The position numbers and the translations under genes were made by a program. A stretch of DNA of 64,000 bases, from assembly GCA_024653485.1 (NCBI GenBank), contig JANLFY010000003.1, positions 1 through 64,000 on the forward strand, read 5' to 3'. Below, piece by piece: positions 17,947-27,583 of the stretch (position 1 is its first letter; each line of letters starts with the position of its first letter). The stretch is from Bacillota bacterium (lineage in GTDB: Bacteria > Bacillota > SHA-98 > UBA4971). Under the pieces are notes generated by a model. It was not told where the DNA came from. It saw nothing but the letters and a program-made list of their open reading frames with translations, and did no database searches.

Positions 17947-19842
17947 TCACGCCCGGCGGAAAGCCCTGTCGAGCTCGGCCCTGCTGATCCTGACAAGAGT
18001 CGGCCTCCCGTGGGGACAGGAGTACGGATCGCCAGCCTGCGCGAGGTCGGCGAGAAGCCTTTCGACCTCCGGCGGCTCCAGCGCGCTGTGGGCTTTCACC
18101 GCGGCACGGCAAGCGATCTCCGCGGCTAGGCGGGCTCGCCAGCTTGCGCCGTCGCGCATACCGCCGCCCGCGGGCTCGTCATCGAGACATGCTTCGAGCG
18201 CCTCCTTGAGGATCAGGGCTACGTCACTTGTCCGGCGCGACGCGCCAAGGACCGAAGGCACCGCGCGCAGGAGGAAGGACGACGGACCGAAGGGTTCGAG
18301 GACGAACCCTGCCTTCGCAAGCTCTTCAAGCGCGTCGGCCACCCTGGAGGCGAAGCGCGGCGCGAGCTCCAGCGTCGTCGGGATCACCGTCTGCACCTCG
18401 GGCTTCTCACCGGAAAGACCTCGGAGAACTGCTTCGTAAAGGACACGTTCATGCGCGGCGTGCTGGTCGACTATGACGAGGTCGCTCCCGTCGGTCGCGA
18501 GCACGTACGCCCCCATGAACATGCCGAGCGGCACGAGGACCGCACTATCGCTGTCGCGTCCTCCTCGAGAGGAGGAACGTGGGCGCGACCCAATCCAAAG
18601 CGGAGCTCCCTGGATGCCTTGTTGGGCGGGCGCGGTCCAGGCGTCCAGCGGTTTCGGATGCTCACCGCCGAACGCGGTCTGTCTTGCACCGTCTGTTGCG
18701 GCCTCGTGTCCCGCGACGGGCGCAGGCGAAAGGCGATACTGACCCCCATCGTCCCGCGTCGTTCCCGCCGTCGCTCGCCTTTCCGCCTCGCGCAACTCGA
18801 GGCTCCGGCCGAGGTCGGGCACGGCCGCTGCTGAGCGCAGCGCGGATGCGGCAGCCTTCGCCGCGAGCTGGTACACCTCGTGACCGACTGAGAACTTGGC
18901 TTCCCGTTTCGCCGGGTGGACGTTGACGTCAACCGACCTCGGATCAGTGGAGATCCAGAGGAAGACAGCGGGGTACCGACCAGACGGGAGCCTCCTGCCA
19001 TAAGAGTTCTCGATGACCCGCACGACAGCGGATGCAGACACCGGCCTCCCGTTGACGAAGACGCACTGCGCGTCCCGATTGGCCTTTGTCACGTTGGGAG
19101 GCGATATGAGCCCCTCGATCCTCGTCGTGGGCGTTCCGGCTACCACCGGCAGGAGGGTCCTCGCGAGGCTCGCGCCGTACACCGCTGCGACGGCAGCCCG
19201 TCTGTCTACAGCATGGCCTCCCTGTACGAGGAGGACCTCGCGTCCGCCTTGGATGAGCCTGAACCTCACCTTTGGCCACGCAAGGGCCAGCCTCGCCACG
19301 ACATCGTGAATGTGGTCCAGTTCCGTCGCCGGGCGCCTCTGGAACTTGCGTCTGGCGGGGGTGTTGAAGAAGAGATCTCGGCAGGTCACAGCTGTGCCTA
19401 CCGGGGACGGGGCATCCTCTTCGAATAGAAGGGTGCCCCCTTCGTACACTATTCTTGTGCCGGCCGCATCCTCCTCCCGCCGCGTCACGAGCTCCACCCT
19501 GGCGACTGCCGCGATGCTGGCAAGGGCCTCTCCCCTGAATCCCAGGGTTAGGATGCCCTGGAGGTCAGCGGGTCCGCGAATCTTGCTCGTGGCATGTCTC
19601 AAGAACGCGGTTCTCGCGTCGCGCCGGCTCATTCCCGAGCCATCGTCGCTCACCCTGATGAAGTCGCCGGGCACGCCGGCGACCTCGACGGTCACGGCGG
19701 ACGCCCCCGCATCGATGGAATTCTCAACGAGCTCCTTGACGACGGACGCAGGGCGTTCCACGACTTCACCCGCGGCGATCTTGTTGATGGTTTCGTCGTC
19801 GAGCACCACTATGGTTTCGTCGCTTCGTGCCATCCCCCTCAC
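17947..19842 (-). CDS. mutL: DNA mismatch repair protein MutL (endonuclease type)
   Basis: A 631-residue mismatch repair endonuclease. The N-terminal GHKL ATPase has INKIAAGEVVERPASVVKE, DDGSGM and TLGFRGEALASI. The C-terminal nicking domain has DQHAAHERVLYE (metal-binding motif, about residue 475), ACRAAVKAH and CPHGRPT, so it is the self-nicking type used by bacteria without MutH. A low-complexity linker joins the two. The GTG at 19842 overlaps the mutS stop (GTGA) and has GGAGGA at 7 bp; the ATG at 19833 is too far from that site. It is cotranscribed with mutS. Confidence 0.97.
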   Translation of the reverse strand: MRGMARSDETIVVLDDETINKIAAGEVVERPASVVKELVENSIDAGASAVTVEVAGVPGDFIRVSDDGSGMSRRDARTAFLRHATSKIRGPADLQGILTLGFRGEALASIAAVARVELVTRREEDAAGTRIVYEGGTLLFEEDAPSPVGTAVTCRDLFFNTPARRKFQRRPATELDHIHDVVARLALAWPKVRFRLIQGGREVLLVQGGHAVDRRAAVAAVYGASLARTLLPVVAGTPTTRIEGLISPPNVTKANRDAQCVFVNGRPVSASAVVRVIENSYGRRLPSGRYPAVFLWISTDPRSVDVNVHPAKREAKFSVGHEVYQLAAKAAASALRSAAAVPDLGRSLELREAERRATAGTTRDDGGQYRLSPAPVAGHEAATDGARQTAFGGEHPKPLDAWTAPAQQGIQGAPLWIGSRPRSSSRGGRDSDSAVLVPLGMFMGAYVLATDGSDLVIVDQHAAHERVLYEAVLRGLSGEKPEVQTVIPTTLELAPRFASRVADALEELAKAGFVLEPFGPSSFLLRAVPSVLGASRRTSDVALILKEALEACLDDEPAGGGMRDGASWRARLAAEIACRAAVKAHSALEPPEVERLLADLAQAGDPYSCPHGRPTLVRISRAELDRAFRRA

Positions 19843-22556
19843 CCGTTCTCCTCCAACCTCGCCTTGAGCTCGGCAAGCTTCTGAAGCGCCTCGATGGGCG
19901 TCATCCTGTTCACGTCCACCGCTCCCAGCTCTGCGAGAATCGCCTCACGCGTTTCGCTCGTGGGTGCTCGACGCGAAATGCATCCTTCTTCGGTGCGATC
20001 ACCGCCTTGCCCCGAAGCCGGTGATACCTCCCTCTCTCGCCCGCCTTCGTCACAAGCGGCGCCGCCGGCGGCGGTCCCAGGGCCGTCTTCGCCCATCAAC
20101 ATTGCCAGGAGGCTGGTCTGCTGCGGTCGCGACGGGCTGCGCCTCTCGAGGTCCCGCAGTATCGAGCCTGCGCGCCTCACCACTTGGGCCGGCATCCCGG
20201 CCATTCGGGCCACGTTTATCCCGTAGCTCCTGTCGCATCCACCGGGGACGACCCTGAAAAGGAACACGACCTCGCCCTCCCGCTCCTCGGCTTCCACGCG
20301 GAAGTTCCTCACCCTTGGCAGCTTGGTCGCGAGCTCTGTCAGCTCATGGAAGTGGGTGGTGAAAACGGTCTTCGCACCGACCCTGTCGTGAAGATGCTCG
20401 ATGACCGCTTGGGCTATGGCCATTCCATCGTAGGTGCTCGTGCCCCTGCCAAGCTCGTCTATGAATATGAGCGTCCTCTCCGTCGCGCGGGCGAGGATGG
20501 CTGCCGTTTGGAGCAGCTCCACCATGAACGTGGACTTTCCCGAGGCTATCTCCTCGCCGGAGCCCGCTCTGACCGCTATCCTATCGGTGAGCGGAACGCG
20601 CGCTGATGCGGCGGGCACAAAGCTTCCAATGTGTGCCATGAGAACGATGAGGAGGACGGATTTCCCGAAGGTGCTCTTGCCTGCCATGTTCGGCCCGGTG
20701 AGCACCATGATCTGACATTCTTCCGGGCCGAGCCGGGCGTCGTTGGGAACGTACGTGCCTGGAGGCAGGGTCGCCTCCACGACGGGGTGCCTGGCACCCA
20801 CTAACTCGAGGTCTCTGCCTTCGTGAACCTCCGGTCTCACATAGCCCCGCGAGGCTGCCACCTCAGCAAGGCTCGCGAACACGTCTGCTTCCGCGAGCGC
20901 TTGCGCCGCCTGTTGAATCCTCTCGGTCTCGCGCGCCACGCGCGCCCGCACGTCGCAGAAGATCTCGTATTCCAGGCGAGACATCAGCTCTTGGGCTTTC
21001 AGGATGGCTGCTTCATGCTCCTTGAGCTCTGGAGTGACGAACCGTTCCGCTCCTGAAAGGGTTTGCTTCCGAATCCACTCGCTCGGCACGAGGTGGAGGT
21101 TGGGCCGGGTCACTTCTATGTAGTACCCAAAAACCTGGTTGTAGCCGACCTTCAGGGACTTTATGCCTGTCCTCTCCCTTTCCGTCGTCTCCAGTGATGC
21201 GAGGAATTCGCGGCTTCTCGCCGTCGCACGGCGCAGCTCATCGAGGTCCTCATTGTAGCCGTCTCTTATCATGCCGCCTTCCGTGAGCACAGACGGGGGG
21301 TCGCTCGCGATGGCGGCCGTGATGACCTCGCGCACGTCGGAAAGGTCGCCCAACCTCCCCGCGAGCCTGCGAAGGGCCTCGCACCTCGATCTGCCCAGGG
21401 TGTCCCTCACATCCGGGATTGCCGCAAAGGATTCCGCCAGCGCTACGAGATCGCGCGCCCCCGCGGTGGAGGTCGAGACCTTCGTCGCCAGCCTTTCAAC
21501 GTCGCGCACAGCGCCCAGGGCGCGCCGGAGCTCCGTCCTGGCAATGACGTCCCTCACGAGCTCATCTACAGCGTCGAGCCTCCGACCGATCTCGGCGATG
21601 TCCTGTGACGGCTTGTCCAGCCACCTCCGGAGGAGCCTTGCCCCCATCGCCGTTGTAGTGCGGTCGAGCACGGCTAGCAATGTTGGCCCCCGCGAGCGCT
21701 GTCTCAGGGGATCCGATACCTCAAGGCTCCGCCGCGTCTCGGGATCGAGGCCCATCGCGTCCCCACAGGAGTATGCCCTGAGGCTCCTGATGTGATCGAG
21801 CGAGGTCATCTGCGTCTCCCGTAGATAGAGCAGAATGACCCCCGCGGCCTGAACCCCCGCCTCATACTCTTGTGCCCCCGACGATTCCAGCACGGCCCAT
21901 CCGAAGTGCTCCTCCGCCGCCCGAGCTGCGACTGCCGGCGAGAAGCCCGTTCCGTTTGGCTCCGTGAGCGACACGCCCTCCAGCCTTCGGAGAGCCGCGA
22001 CGAGCTTGGCATCCTTCGCGGCGTCGGGAGGCACGAGGCACTCCCTCGGCGCGAGCCGCGCGAGCTCGCCCAGGATGACGTCCACCGCCTCATGCCCGGT
22101 CGCCTCGGTGACGGCGAACTCCCCCGTTGACACGTCAGTCATGGCGAGCCCTATGGCGCGGCCCCGCACCGCCAGTGCCGCGAGGTAGTTGTTTGACTTT
22201 GCGTCCAGGAACTCGGGGTCCGTCACCGTGCCCGGGGTGAAGACGCGCGTCACTTCGCGCCTGACCAGCCGCCTTCCGGGGCCGGGCAACTCCATCTGGT
22301 CGCAAACTGCCACTTTGTAACCGCAGTCCACCAGCCGGGCGATGTAGGCATGTGCGGCGTGGTATGGCACGCCGCACATGGGCATCCTGTTGCCTTTCCC
22401 CGTCTCGCGCGAGGTCAACGTTATGTCCAGCGCACTCGACGCGATCTCGGCGTCCTCGTTGAACATTTCGTAGAAATCACCCAGCCGGAACATGAGGATC
22501 GCGTCGCGGTGCTTCGCCTTTATGGCCTGGTACTGCTCGAGCATCGGGGTGGTCAA
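19839..22556 (-). CDS. mutS: DNA mismatch repair protein MutS
   Basis: A 905-residue mismatch sensor. The N-terminal mismatch-reading motif RLGDFYEMF, the middle clamp domains, Walker A LTGPNMAGKSTF, Walker B IFIDELGRGTST and the following TTHFHELTEL are all present. The C-terminus ends in a proper MutS2-like dimerisation helix (TPIEALQKLAELKARLEENG). The region of about residues 800-870 before it is low in complexity and varies between species. The start is a TTG at 22556 overlapping the miaB stop, with GGTGGAGGT just upstream; the ATG at 22544 is an alternative. It is in one unit with mutL and miaB. Confidence 0.97.
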   Translation of the reverse strand: MTTPMLEQYQAIKAKHRDAILMFRLGDFYEMFNEDAEIASSALDITLTSRETGKGNRMPMCGVPYHAAHAYIARLVDCGYKVAVCDQMELPGPGRRLVRREVTRVFTPGTVTDPEFLDAKSNNYLAALAVRGRAIGLAMTDVSTGEFAVTEATGHEAVDVILGELARLAPRECLVPPDAAKDAKLVAALRRLEGVSLTEPNGTGFSPAVAARAAEEHFGWAVLESSGAQEYEAGVQAAGVILLYLRETQMTSLDHIRSLRAYSCGDAMGLDPETRRSLEVSDPLRQRSRGPTLLAVLDRTTTAMGARLLRRWLDKPSQDIAEIGRRLDAVDELVRDVIARTELRRALGAVRDVERLATKVSTSTAGARDLVALAESFAAIPDVRDTLGRSRCEALRRLAGRLGDLSDVREVITAAIASDPPSVLTEGGMIRDGYNEDLDELRRATARSREFLASLETTERERTGIKSLKVGYNQVFGYYIEVTRPNLHLVPSEWIRKQTLSGAERFVTPELKEHEAAILKAQELMSRLEYEIFCDVRARVARETERIQQAAQALAEADVFASLAEVAASRGYVRPEVHEGRDLELVGARHPVVEATLPPGTYVPNDARLGPEECQIMVLTGPNMAGKSTFGKSVLLIVLMAHIGSFVPAASARVPLTDRIAVRAGSGEEIASGKSTFMVELLQTAAILARATERTLIFIDELGRGTSTYDGMAIAQAVIEHLHDRVGAKTVFTTHFHELTELATKLPRVRNFRVEAEEREGEVVFLFRVVPGGCDRSYGINVARMAGMPAQVVRRAGSILRDLERRSPSRPQQTSLLAMLMGEDGPGTAAGGAACDEGGREREVSPASGQGGDRTEEGCISRRAPTSETREAILAELGAVDVNRMTPIEALQKLAELKARLEENG

Positions 22557-23875
22557 ACCTCCACCACCTCTCCCATTTGCGTCCAGGCCTGGGGCTTGGT
22601 GATCTTCACCTTGACGAGGTCGCCTCTGCGGACGCGATCGTCCCGAGGGAACACCACGAGCTTGTTCGTGCGCGTCCGCCCCGCGAGCATGGACGGGTTC
22701 GTCTTGCTTTCCCCCTCGACGAGGATCTCGACGACTCTGCCCCGAAGACCTTCGTTGATCTCTGCGGTGATGGCCTCCTGTACCGCGATGAGCCGTTGTA
22801 TCCTCTCGCTCTTCACGTTCTCGGGCACCTGGTCGGCCATTCGGGCAGCCGCTGTGCCGCGACGCGGAGAGAAGACGAAGGTGAAGGCGGAGTCGAACCT
22901 GACCTCCCGGACTACCTTCAGAGTCTCGAGGAAGTCTTCCTCGGTTTCGCCCGGGAAGCCCACGATGAGATCCGTGGTAATGGACGCGCCCGGGACCGCT
23001 TCGCGGATCCTGCGCACGAGATCGAGATAGTGAGCTTGCGTGTACCCACGATTCATGCGCGCGAGCACCTTGTCTGAGCCGGCCTGAAGAGGCAGGTGGA
23101 AGTGCTCGCAGACCGTCCGCGCGGCGGCGATTGTGTCGATGAGCTTCTGAGAGAAGTCCCTCGGGTGGCTGGTGGTATAACGGATCCTGTATATGCCGGG
23201 CGTTCCATCGAGAGCGTTCAGGAGATCCGCGAAGTCGTGACCGTCCGCGAGGTCCCGTCCGTACGAGTTGACGTTCTGCCCGAGGAGAACCACTTCACGG
23301 AAGCCGGAGTTTCCCAGGCCCCTGACCTCCCTGACTATGTCCTCGAATCTCCGGCTTCTCTCCCGGCCTCGCACGTACGGCACGATGCAGTACGAGCAGT
23401 AGTTGTCGCAGCCGTACATGATCGTCACCCACGCAGAGACCGCGTCCGCCCGGCGTATGGGAAGACGCTCCACGATGCCGCCTTCCCCGCCCCAGACCTC
23501 TACCGCCTTGCGGCCCGCTTCAACCCTGTCGAGGAGCTCCGGCAGACGATGGATGTTCATGGTGCCGAACACGAGGTCCACGTGGGGCAGTTTCTCGGCG
23601 ATGCGTTGAGGTTCGCCCTCCTGCTGCACCATGCACCCGCAGACGCCGATGATGAGATCGGGGTTCGCCCGTTTCAGCCTCTTGAGGTCGGCGATCCGGC
23701 CGTACACCTTCCGTTCGGGGTTCTCGCGGACGCAGCACGTGTTGAAGATGATCACGTCGGCTTCCTCGAGTGCGTCGGCGGCGATGTATCCGCGCCCCTC
23801 CAGAATTCCCGCGATCACCTCGGAATCGTGCTCGTTCATCTGGCACCCGAGAGTGCATATGAAATACTTCCGCAT
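22553..23875 (-). CDS. miaB: tRNA-2-methylthio-N6-dimethylallyladenosine synthase
   Basis: A 440-residue radical-SAM methylthiotransferase that adds a methylthio group to i6A37 of tRNA. It has the N-terminal UPF0004 domain with its three cluster cysteines (C7, C11, and NTCCVRE), the radical-SAM triad CDNYCSYC followed by IVPYVRGRERSR, and a C-terminal TRAM domain (GRVVEILVEGES). It acts on the product of MiaA, encoded about 5 kb further on. It is the first gene of a miaB-mutS-mutL unit, with an extended -10 element about 115 bp upstream. Confidence 0.97.
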   Translation of the reverse strand: MRKYFICTLGCQMNEHDSEVIAGILEGRGYIAADALEEADVIIFNTCCVRENPERKVYGRIADLKRLKRANPDLIIGVCGCMVQQEGEPQRIAEKLPHVDLVFGTMNIHRLPELLDRVEAGRKAVEVWGGEGGIVERLPIRRADAVSAWVTIMYGCDNYCSYCIVPYVRGRERSRRFEDIVREVRGLGNSGFREVVLLGQNVNSYGRDLADGHDFADLLNALDGTPGIYRIRYTTSHPRDFSQKLIDTIAAARTVCEHFHLPLQAGSDKVLARMNRGYTQAHYLDLVRRIREAVPGASITTDLIVGFPGETEEDFLETLKVVREVRFDSAFTFVFSPRRGTAAARMADQVPENVKSERIQRLIAVQEAITAEINEGLRGRVVEILVEGESKTNPSMLAGRTRTNKLVVFPRDDRVRRGDLVKVKITKPQAWTQMGEVVEV

Positions 23876-23991
23876 GGTGGCGTTCTCTCAACCCGCTCTC
23901 CGTCGCTTGCGCGGAGGGCGTCGTTCTCGCGCAAGCCAGGCATCGTCCTCGGCAGCAACCGTAACTATGGTTCGTCCTAGGCGCTACCCCA

Positions 23992-24000
23992 ATTCTAGCA
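23992..24000 (-). promoter_or_regulatory. Candidate extended -10 promoter of miaB-mutS-mutL
   Basis: The minus strand carries TGCTAGAAT, an extended -10 element, about 115 bp before the miaB start. No good -35 hexamer is seen 17 bp upstream, as is common for extended -10 promoters. It is the best promoter candidate in the 228-bp gap between spoVB and miaB. Confidence 0.38.
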
Positions 24001-24103
24001 TATATCAGCCACCTGGAGAACTGCTAAGGGAGAGGTGTGCCGAACGGGCGCTGCGAGCGAGTCGCCGGCACGCGCGGACGGTCCCCGGTTGCGGCGACGC
24101 TGC

Positions 24104-25756
24104 CTACCTGCGTAGGATGCCTGAGCTACGAAGGGCGTGAGCGAGCGGACGTCCTATGAGCGGGATGGCGGCGACCTCCCGCTGCGCGATCTCGCCCAGG
24201 ACGAGGAGGATGAACCCGTAGAGAGAGGCGCCCACGGCGATCGCCGCGACTGTCGCGACGGAGTTTCTGTAAGTATACCCGAGTAGAAGCCGGTATACGA
24301 TCTTCACGGCCGGGACCATAGCCGCGCAACCCGCGACCACGCGCCATCCTGAGCTCAGCAAGCGTATCCCCTCTCCCGTGGCTCGGGCCACCGCGACCGT
24401 GTTCAGCGCGCCCGCGACAAGGAACGCCAGACCCGTCCCGAAGGCCGCGCCCCTGATACCGATCCCGGGAACCGCCGTGAGGACGTAGTTCACGCCTCCC
24501 GCCAAGACCGCGCCCACAAGCCCGTTTCTCGCAGGCACCAGCACCTTGCCGAAACCGTTGAGGACGCCCGCGGTGGTCTGTTGCAGACAGAAGAAGACCG
24601 ACGCGAACGCCATGGCGGACAGGGGCACCCCACCCGCCGGATCGTTGAAGAGCAGAGAGCAAATCTGAGTAGGAAGCACGCCAAGACCTGCGGCAGCCGG
24701 GAGGCCCAACACGACCGCGCTCCTCACCGCCTGTCTAGCCAAGCGCCTCGCGCGCCGCGCCTCGCCGCCCGCGTCCGCCGCCGCCACTTGCGGCACCAAG
24801 TTTGTGGCCACCGCGGCAGTGACCACTCCGGGAAGGGCGACGAGTCCGACGGCCATGACCGCAAGGTGTCCGTATAGCCTCGTTGCTTCTGTCACCGCGA
24901 ATCCGGCTTGCTGGAGGCGGGCCGGCACTATCAAAGCGTTGATCGTGTCGAGGAGAGGGATGACGAGCGCTGCGAGAGTCGTGGGTCCGGCAAGCGACAA
25001 GAGCTGCCGAAGGGTCGCCCATGAGGTGGCGAGGGGACGCGGCTTGCGCGCTAGCCTCGAGCTTCGCCGCGGAGCCCTTCGCATCCGTGACGACGCCCTC
25101 CCAAACCGCGAACCCGCGCCCTCCTTCGCCGACTCGCAATAGAAGGCGGCCAACATGCAGAGGCCGACCACGGCCCCGGCCACGCCGCCTGCGGCTGCTC
25201 CCCCGGCTGCCCAGTGGACGCCTCTAGGAAGAAGCGCGTATGCAAGCCCGAGGCCCGCCACGACCCTAACAACCTGCTCCGCCACCTGTGACACTGCCGT
25301 GGGCACCATGGTTCGGTGGCCCTGAAAATACCCTCGAAGCACGCCGGCCACCGGGCTGACCAGTAGGATTGGGGAAAGGAACCGCATCGGCAAGTATGCC
25401 CTTGGGTCTCCGATCAGCGTTGCGCTGAGGAGATCCGCCCCCTCGCGCAGCGCAGCGGCCAGGATGCCCCCGACGGGTATGACGAAAGCAAGGCATACTA
25501 GGAGGACTTGTCTTGCGCCATCGCGGTCGTTCTTCGCAAGGCGTTCCGCCACGAGCTTCGAAGTAGCGACCGGGAGACCCGACATACACAGCACGAGCGC
25601 CAGCGTGAACACAGGCGACGCCATGTGGAGCAAGCCAACCCCCTCGGCTCCGATGAGCCGGGCGAGGGGTATGGTGAAGAGCGCGCCGAAGATCTTGGTA
25701 ACGACCGCGGCGGCCACGAGGATCGCGGTCCCCTTGAGAAAGGACTCGGGCTTCAT
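24104..25756 (-). CDS. spoVB: Stage V sporulation protein B-type lipid flippase (MVF/MATE family)
   Basis: A 550-residue polytopic membrane protein with about 14 hydrophobic helices. It opens with LKGTAILVAAAVVTKIFGALFTIPLARLIG (spread over residues 6-37), the SpoVB/MurJ-like start, and contains GVLRGYFQGHRTMVPTAVSQ, the hallmark of the SpoVB group. The family moves lipid-linked glycan precursors; SpoVB is required for spore cortex synthesis. A strongly basic insertion (about residues 214-243, many Arg/Lys/Ser) sits in the large cytoplasmic loop and looks lineage-specific. MurJ-like or other SpoVB paralogues remain possible. It is followed closely by the promoter region of miaB. Confidence 0.86.
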   Translation of the reverse strand: MKPESFLKGTAILVAAAVVTKIFGALFTIPLARLIGAEGVGLLHMASPVFTLALVLCMSGLPVATSKLVAERLAKNDRDGARQVLLVCLAFVIPVGGILAAALREGADLLSATLIGDPRAYLPMRFLSPILLVSPVAGVLRGYFQGHRTMVPTAVSQVAEQVVRVVAGLGLAYALLPRGVHWAAGGAAAGGVAGAVVGLCMLAAFYCESAKEGAGSRFGRASSRMRRAPRRSSRLARKPRPLATSWATLRQLLSLAGPTTLAALVIPLLDTINALIVPARLQQAGFAVTEATRLYGHLAVMAVGLVALPGVVTAAVATNLVPQVAAADAGGEARRARRLARQAVRSAVVLGLPAAAGLGVLPTQICSLLFNDPAGGVPLSAMAFASVFFCLQQTTAGVLNGFGKVLVPARNGLVGAVLAGGVNYVLTAVPGIGIRGAAFGTGLAFLVAGALNTVAVARATGEGIRLLSSGWRVVAGCAAMVPAVKIVYRLLLGYTYRNSVATVAAIAVGASLYGFILLVLGEIAQREVAAIPLIGRPLAHALRSSGILRR

Positions 25757-25788
25757 AGCGGTACCGTACTATGATGCGAAACACTCGG

Positions 25789-27432
25789 TCATGCCAAGAG
25801 ATGCCTACCGCGATCCGAGCCGCGGGCTCGGCGGGGTTTCAGGACGACTATGGGCGTCTGCTGGTCGTCGTTGCCGAAGGGGTTGTGAGCCAAGGCGCGG
25901 GCCAGCCAGTCGGTCTTCCCCTGCAACGTCGACCCCAGCACATCGACGCACCCGAGGTCGTTGACGTCGACCACCACGGTGTCCACTCCCGTGGCTTTGC
26001 GGACCTCCCTCGCCACCTCGTCGGGGTTTGCTGGCCCGAGTATGACGTGTTTGTCGTACGGCGGCATAGTGCCGGCGATGTCATCGATCTGAGCTAGAGA
26101 GCGCCCGGCCACCCGAAAGAAGTCCCCCCTTCGTCCGAGCAGCCTCCCAACGCCCGCCGCTGCCGTGCCAAGGAGCACCTTTGTCGCGCCAGCTTCACGC
26201 AGGGCGAGTTCCATCGCGGGCGGCGTCGCGAGGCTTCCGTCTTTGCCCGGAAGCTTGCACAGCATCCGAGCGAGAGGTCCTGGATGCACGGAGCCCGGGA
26301 GCACCGCCCTGCCCTGCGTGATCGCGACGACGCTCTCGGCGAGCGCCACTACGTCGCCCGGACGGGCTATCCCCCGAACGTACCTCCGCACCACGTCCGC
26401 GATTCGCTCATTCTCTCCGATGATATGAGTCCGTATGGGAACCGCTTCCACGCACGCCGGCGCTTTCGCGGTCCTCTCCGTCCGCGCGGCGTAGTCGGCT
26501 CCTCCCGGTCGAGCGGCCGTGTTGTCGGCGCGGTCCGCTGCAATGCGACCCTCCCGGTCCGCGAAGTATCGCTTGAGGCCGATCATGATGGCGGACGCGG
26601 CCCTCTCCTTGAACGTGCTGCTTCTAAACCACCCCTCTTCCACCCAGTTGGTGAGGGTGGCGACCTCAACGAACACGCAAGGCATGCCCGGGTCGCTTTG
26701 TGGCTTCATTGAACACCTGGCTACGCCCCTTGTCACCACGGGCAGCTTGGCGACTATGGAGGATTGGACGTGCCTGGCCAGTAGCTCGCTTTCGGCGTCA
26801 GGAAAGTGCAGCGTGCGCGCGCCCGCGATGGCGCGGTCGCGGGAACCGAAGGTGTGGACGCTCACGAAGGCGTCGCACATGGCCTCCCTCGCCAGTGCGA
26901 ACCGCTTCGCGGCGGGGACGCCTTGATCAGAGGTCCGCGTCATGACCACGCCTGCTCCCGCGAGGGAAAGCCGGGTGGAGAGCAGGCGCGCTATCTCCAG
27001 GGAGACGTTCTTCTCCAGCAGGTTCACGGGGCCTCGCTCTCCCGTGTCGCTTCCGCCGTGCCCCGCGTCCACCGCCACCGTCTTGCCCTCGAAAATGGCG
27101 CGGATGGGACTCCTGTCGAAGTCCACCACCAGCCGCGCGGGCATCCCGGCCGATTCCGTTATCGTCCACAAAGGAGAGTGCTCGAGCCTTACCAAGACCT
27201 GTGGGTGCGGCGGCCCTGCGTTCACCGTCACGTGTGTCAGGAGACCGTCGTTCACTGCTATGGTCGCGGGGGCCATGGCGAGTTCGCAACCTGGGAGGTC
27301 TATACGCACTTGTTCAGGGGACAGCGCGCGGACGCGATGGTGGACCGGAAGCGTGGCTTCGACGACGAGGCGCGAGACCATCCGGCGACAAACCGAGTCT
27401 GCGAACTCCGTAGCCCAAACGTTCGTGACCAA
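25789..27432 (-). CDS. Fusion: N-acetylmuramoyl-L-alanine amidase + F420-0 gamma-glutamyl-ligase-like domain
   Basis: One open frame carries two unrelated domains. The first is an AMIN-like beta segment followed by an Amidase_3 catalytic domain: VAVDAGHGGSDTGERG (zinc His), LEKNVSLEIA (zinc Glu), VSVHTFGS (zinc His) and FVEVATLTN (catalytic Glu). A linker leads to a CofE/F420_ligase-like domain with PGDVVALAESVVAITQGR, IDDIAGTMPPYDKH, VDVNDLGCVDVL and NPFGNDDQQTPIVVL. I chose the TTG at 27432 (GGAGA upstream) because longer starts overlap the MoaD-like gene; no signal peptide is apparent. The amidase would cut peptidoglycan; the second domain's substrate is unknown, as F420 is not general in Bacillota. 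Confidence 0.8.
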   Translation of the reverse strand: MVTNVWATEFADSVCRRMVSRLVVEATLPVHHRVRALSPEQVRIDLPGCELAMAPATIAVNDGLLTHVTVNAGPPHPQVLVRLEHSPLWTITESAGMPARLVVDFDRSPIRAIFEGKTVAVDAGHGGSDTGERGPVNLLEKNVSLEIARLLSTRLSLAGAGVVMTRTSDQGVPAAKRFALAREAMCDAFVSVHTFGSRDRAIAGARTLHFPDAESELLARHVQSSIVAKLPVVTRGVARCSMKPQSDPGMPCVFVEVATLTNWVEEGWFRSSTFKERAASAIMIGLKRYFADREGRIAADRADNTAARPGGADYAARTERTAKAPACVEAVPIRTHIIGENERIADVVRRYVRGIARPGDVVALAESVVAITQGRAVLPGSVHPGPLARMLCKLPGKDGSLATPPAMELALREAGATKVLLGTAAAGVGRLLGRRGDFFRVAGRSLAQIDDIAGTMPPYDKHVILGPANPDEVAREVRKATGVDTVVVDVNDLGCVDVLGSTLQGKTDWLARALAHNPFGNDDQQTPIVVLKPRRARGSDRGRHLLA

Positions 27433-27583
27433 GGGCTTCTCCAAACGCGTCCACCCCGTCCGGCGCAAGTCTCGTGTCGCCGGAAAAGGCGACACATTAC
27501 ATGGTATGCCCGGACGGGGTGGTTCGACACTGCGGCTTTGCCGCATGCCATGTCGGGGAAGCGGCTTGCGCGACGCAAGGAGG

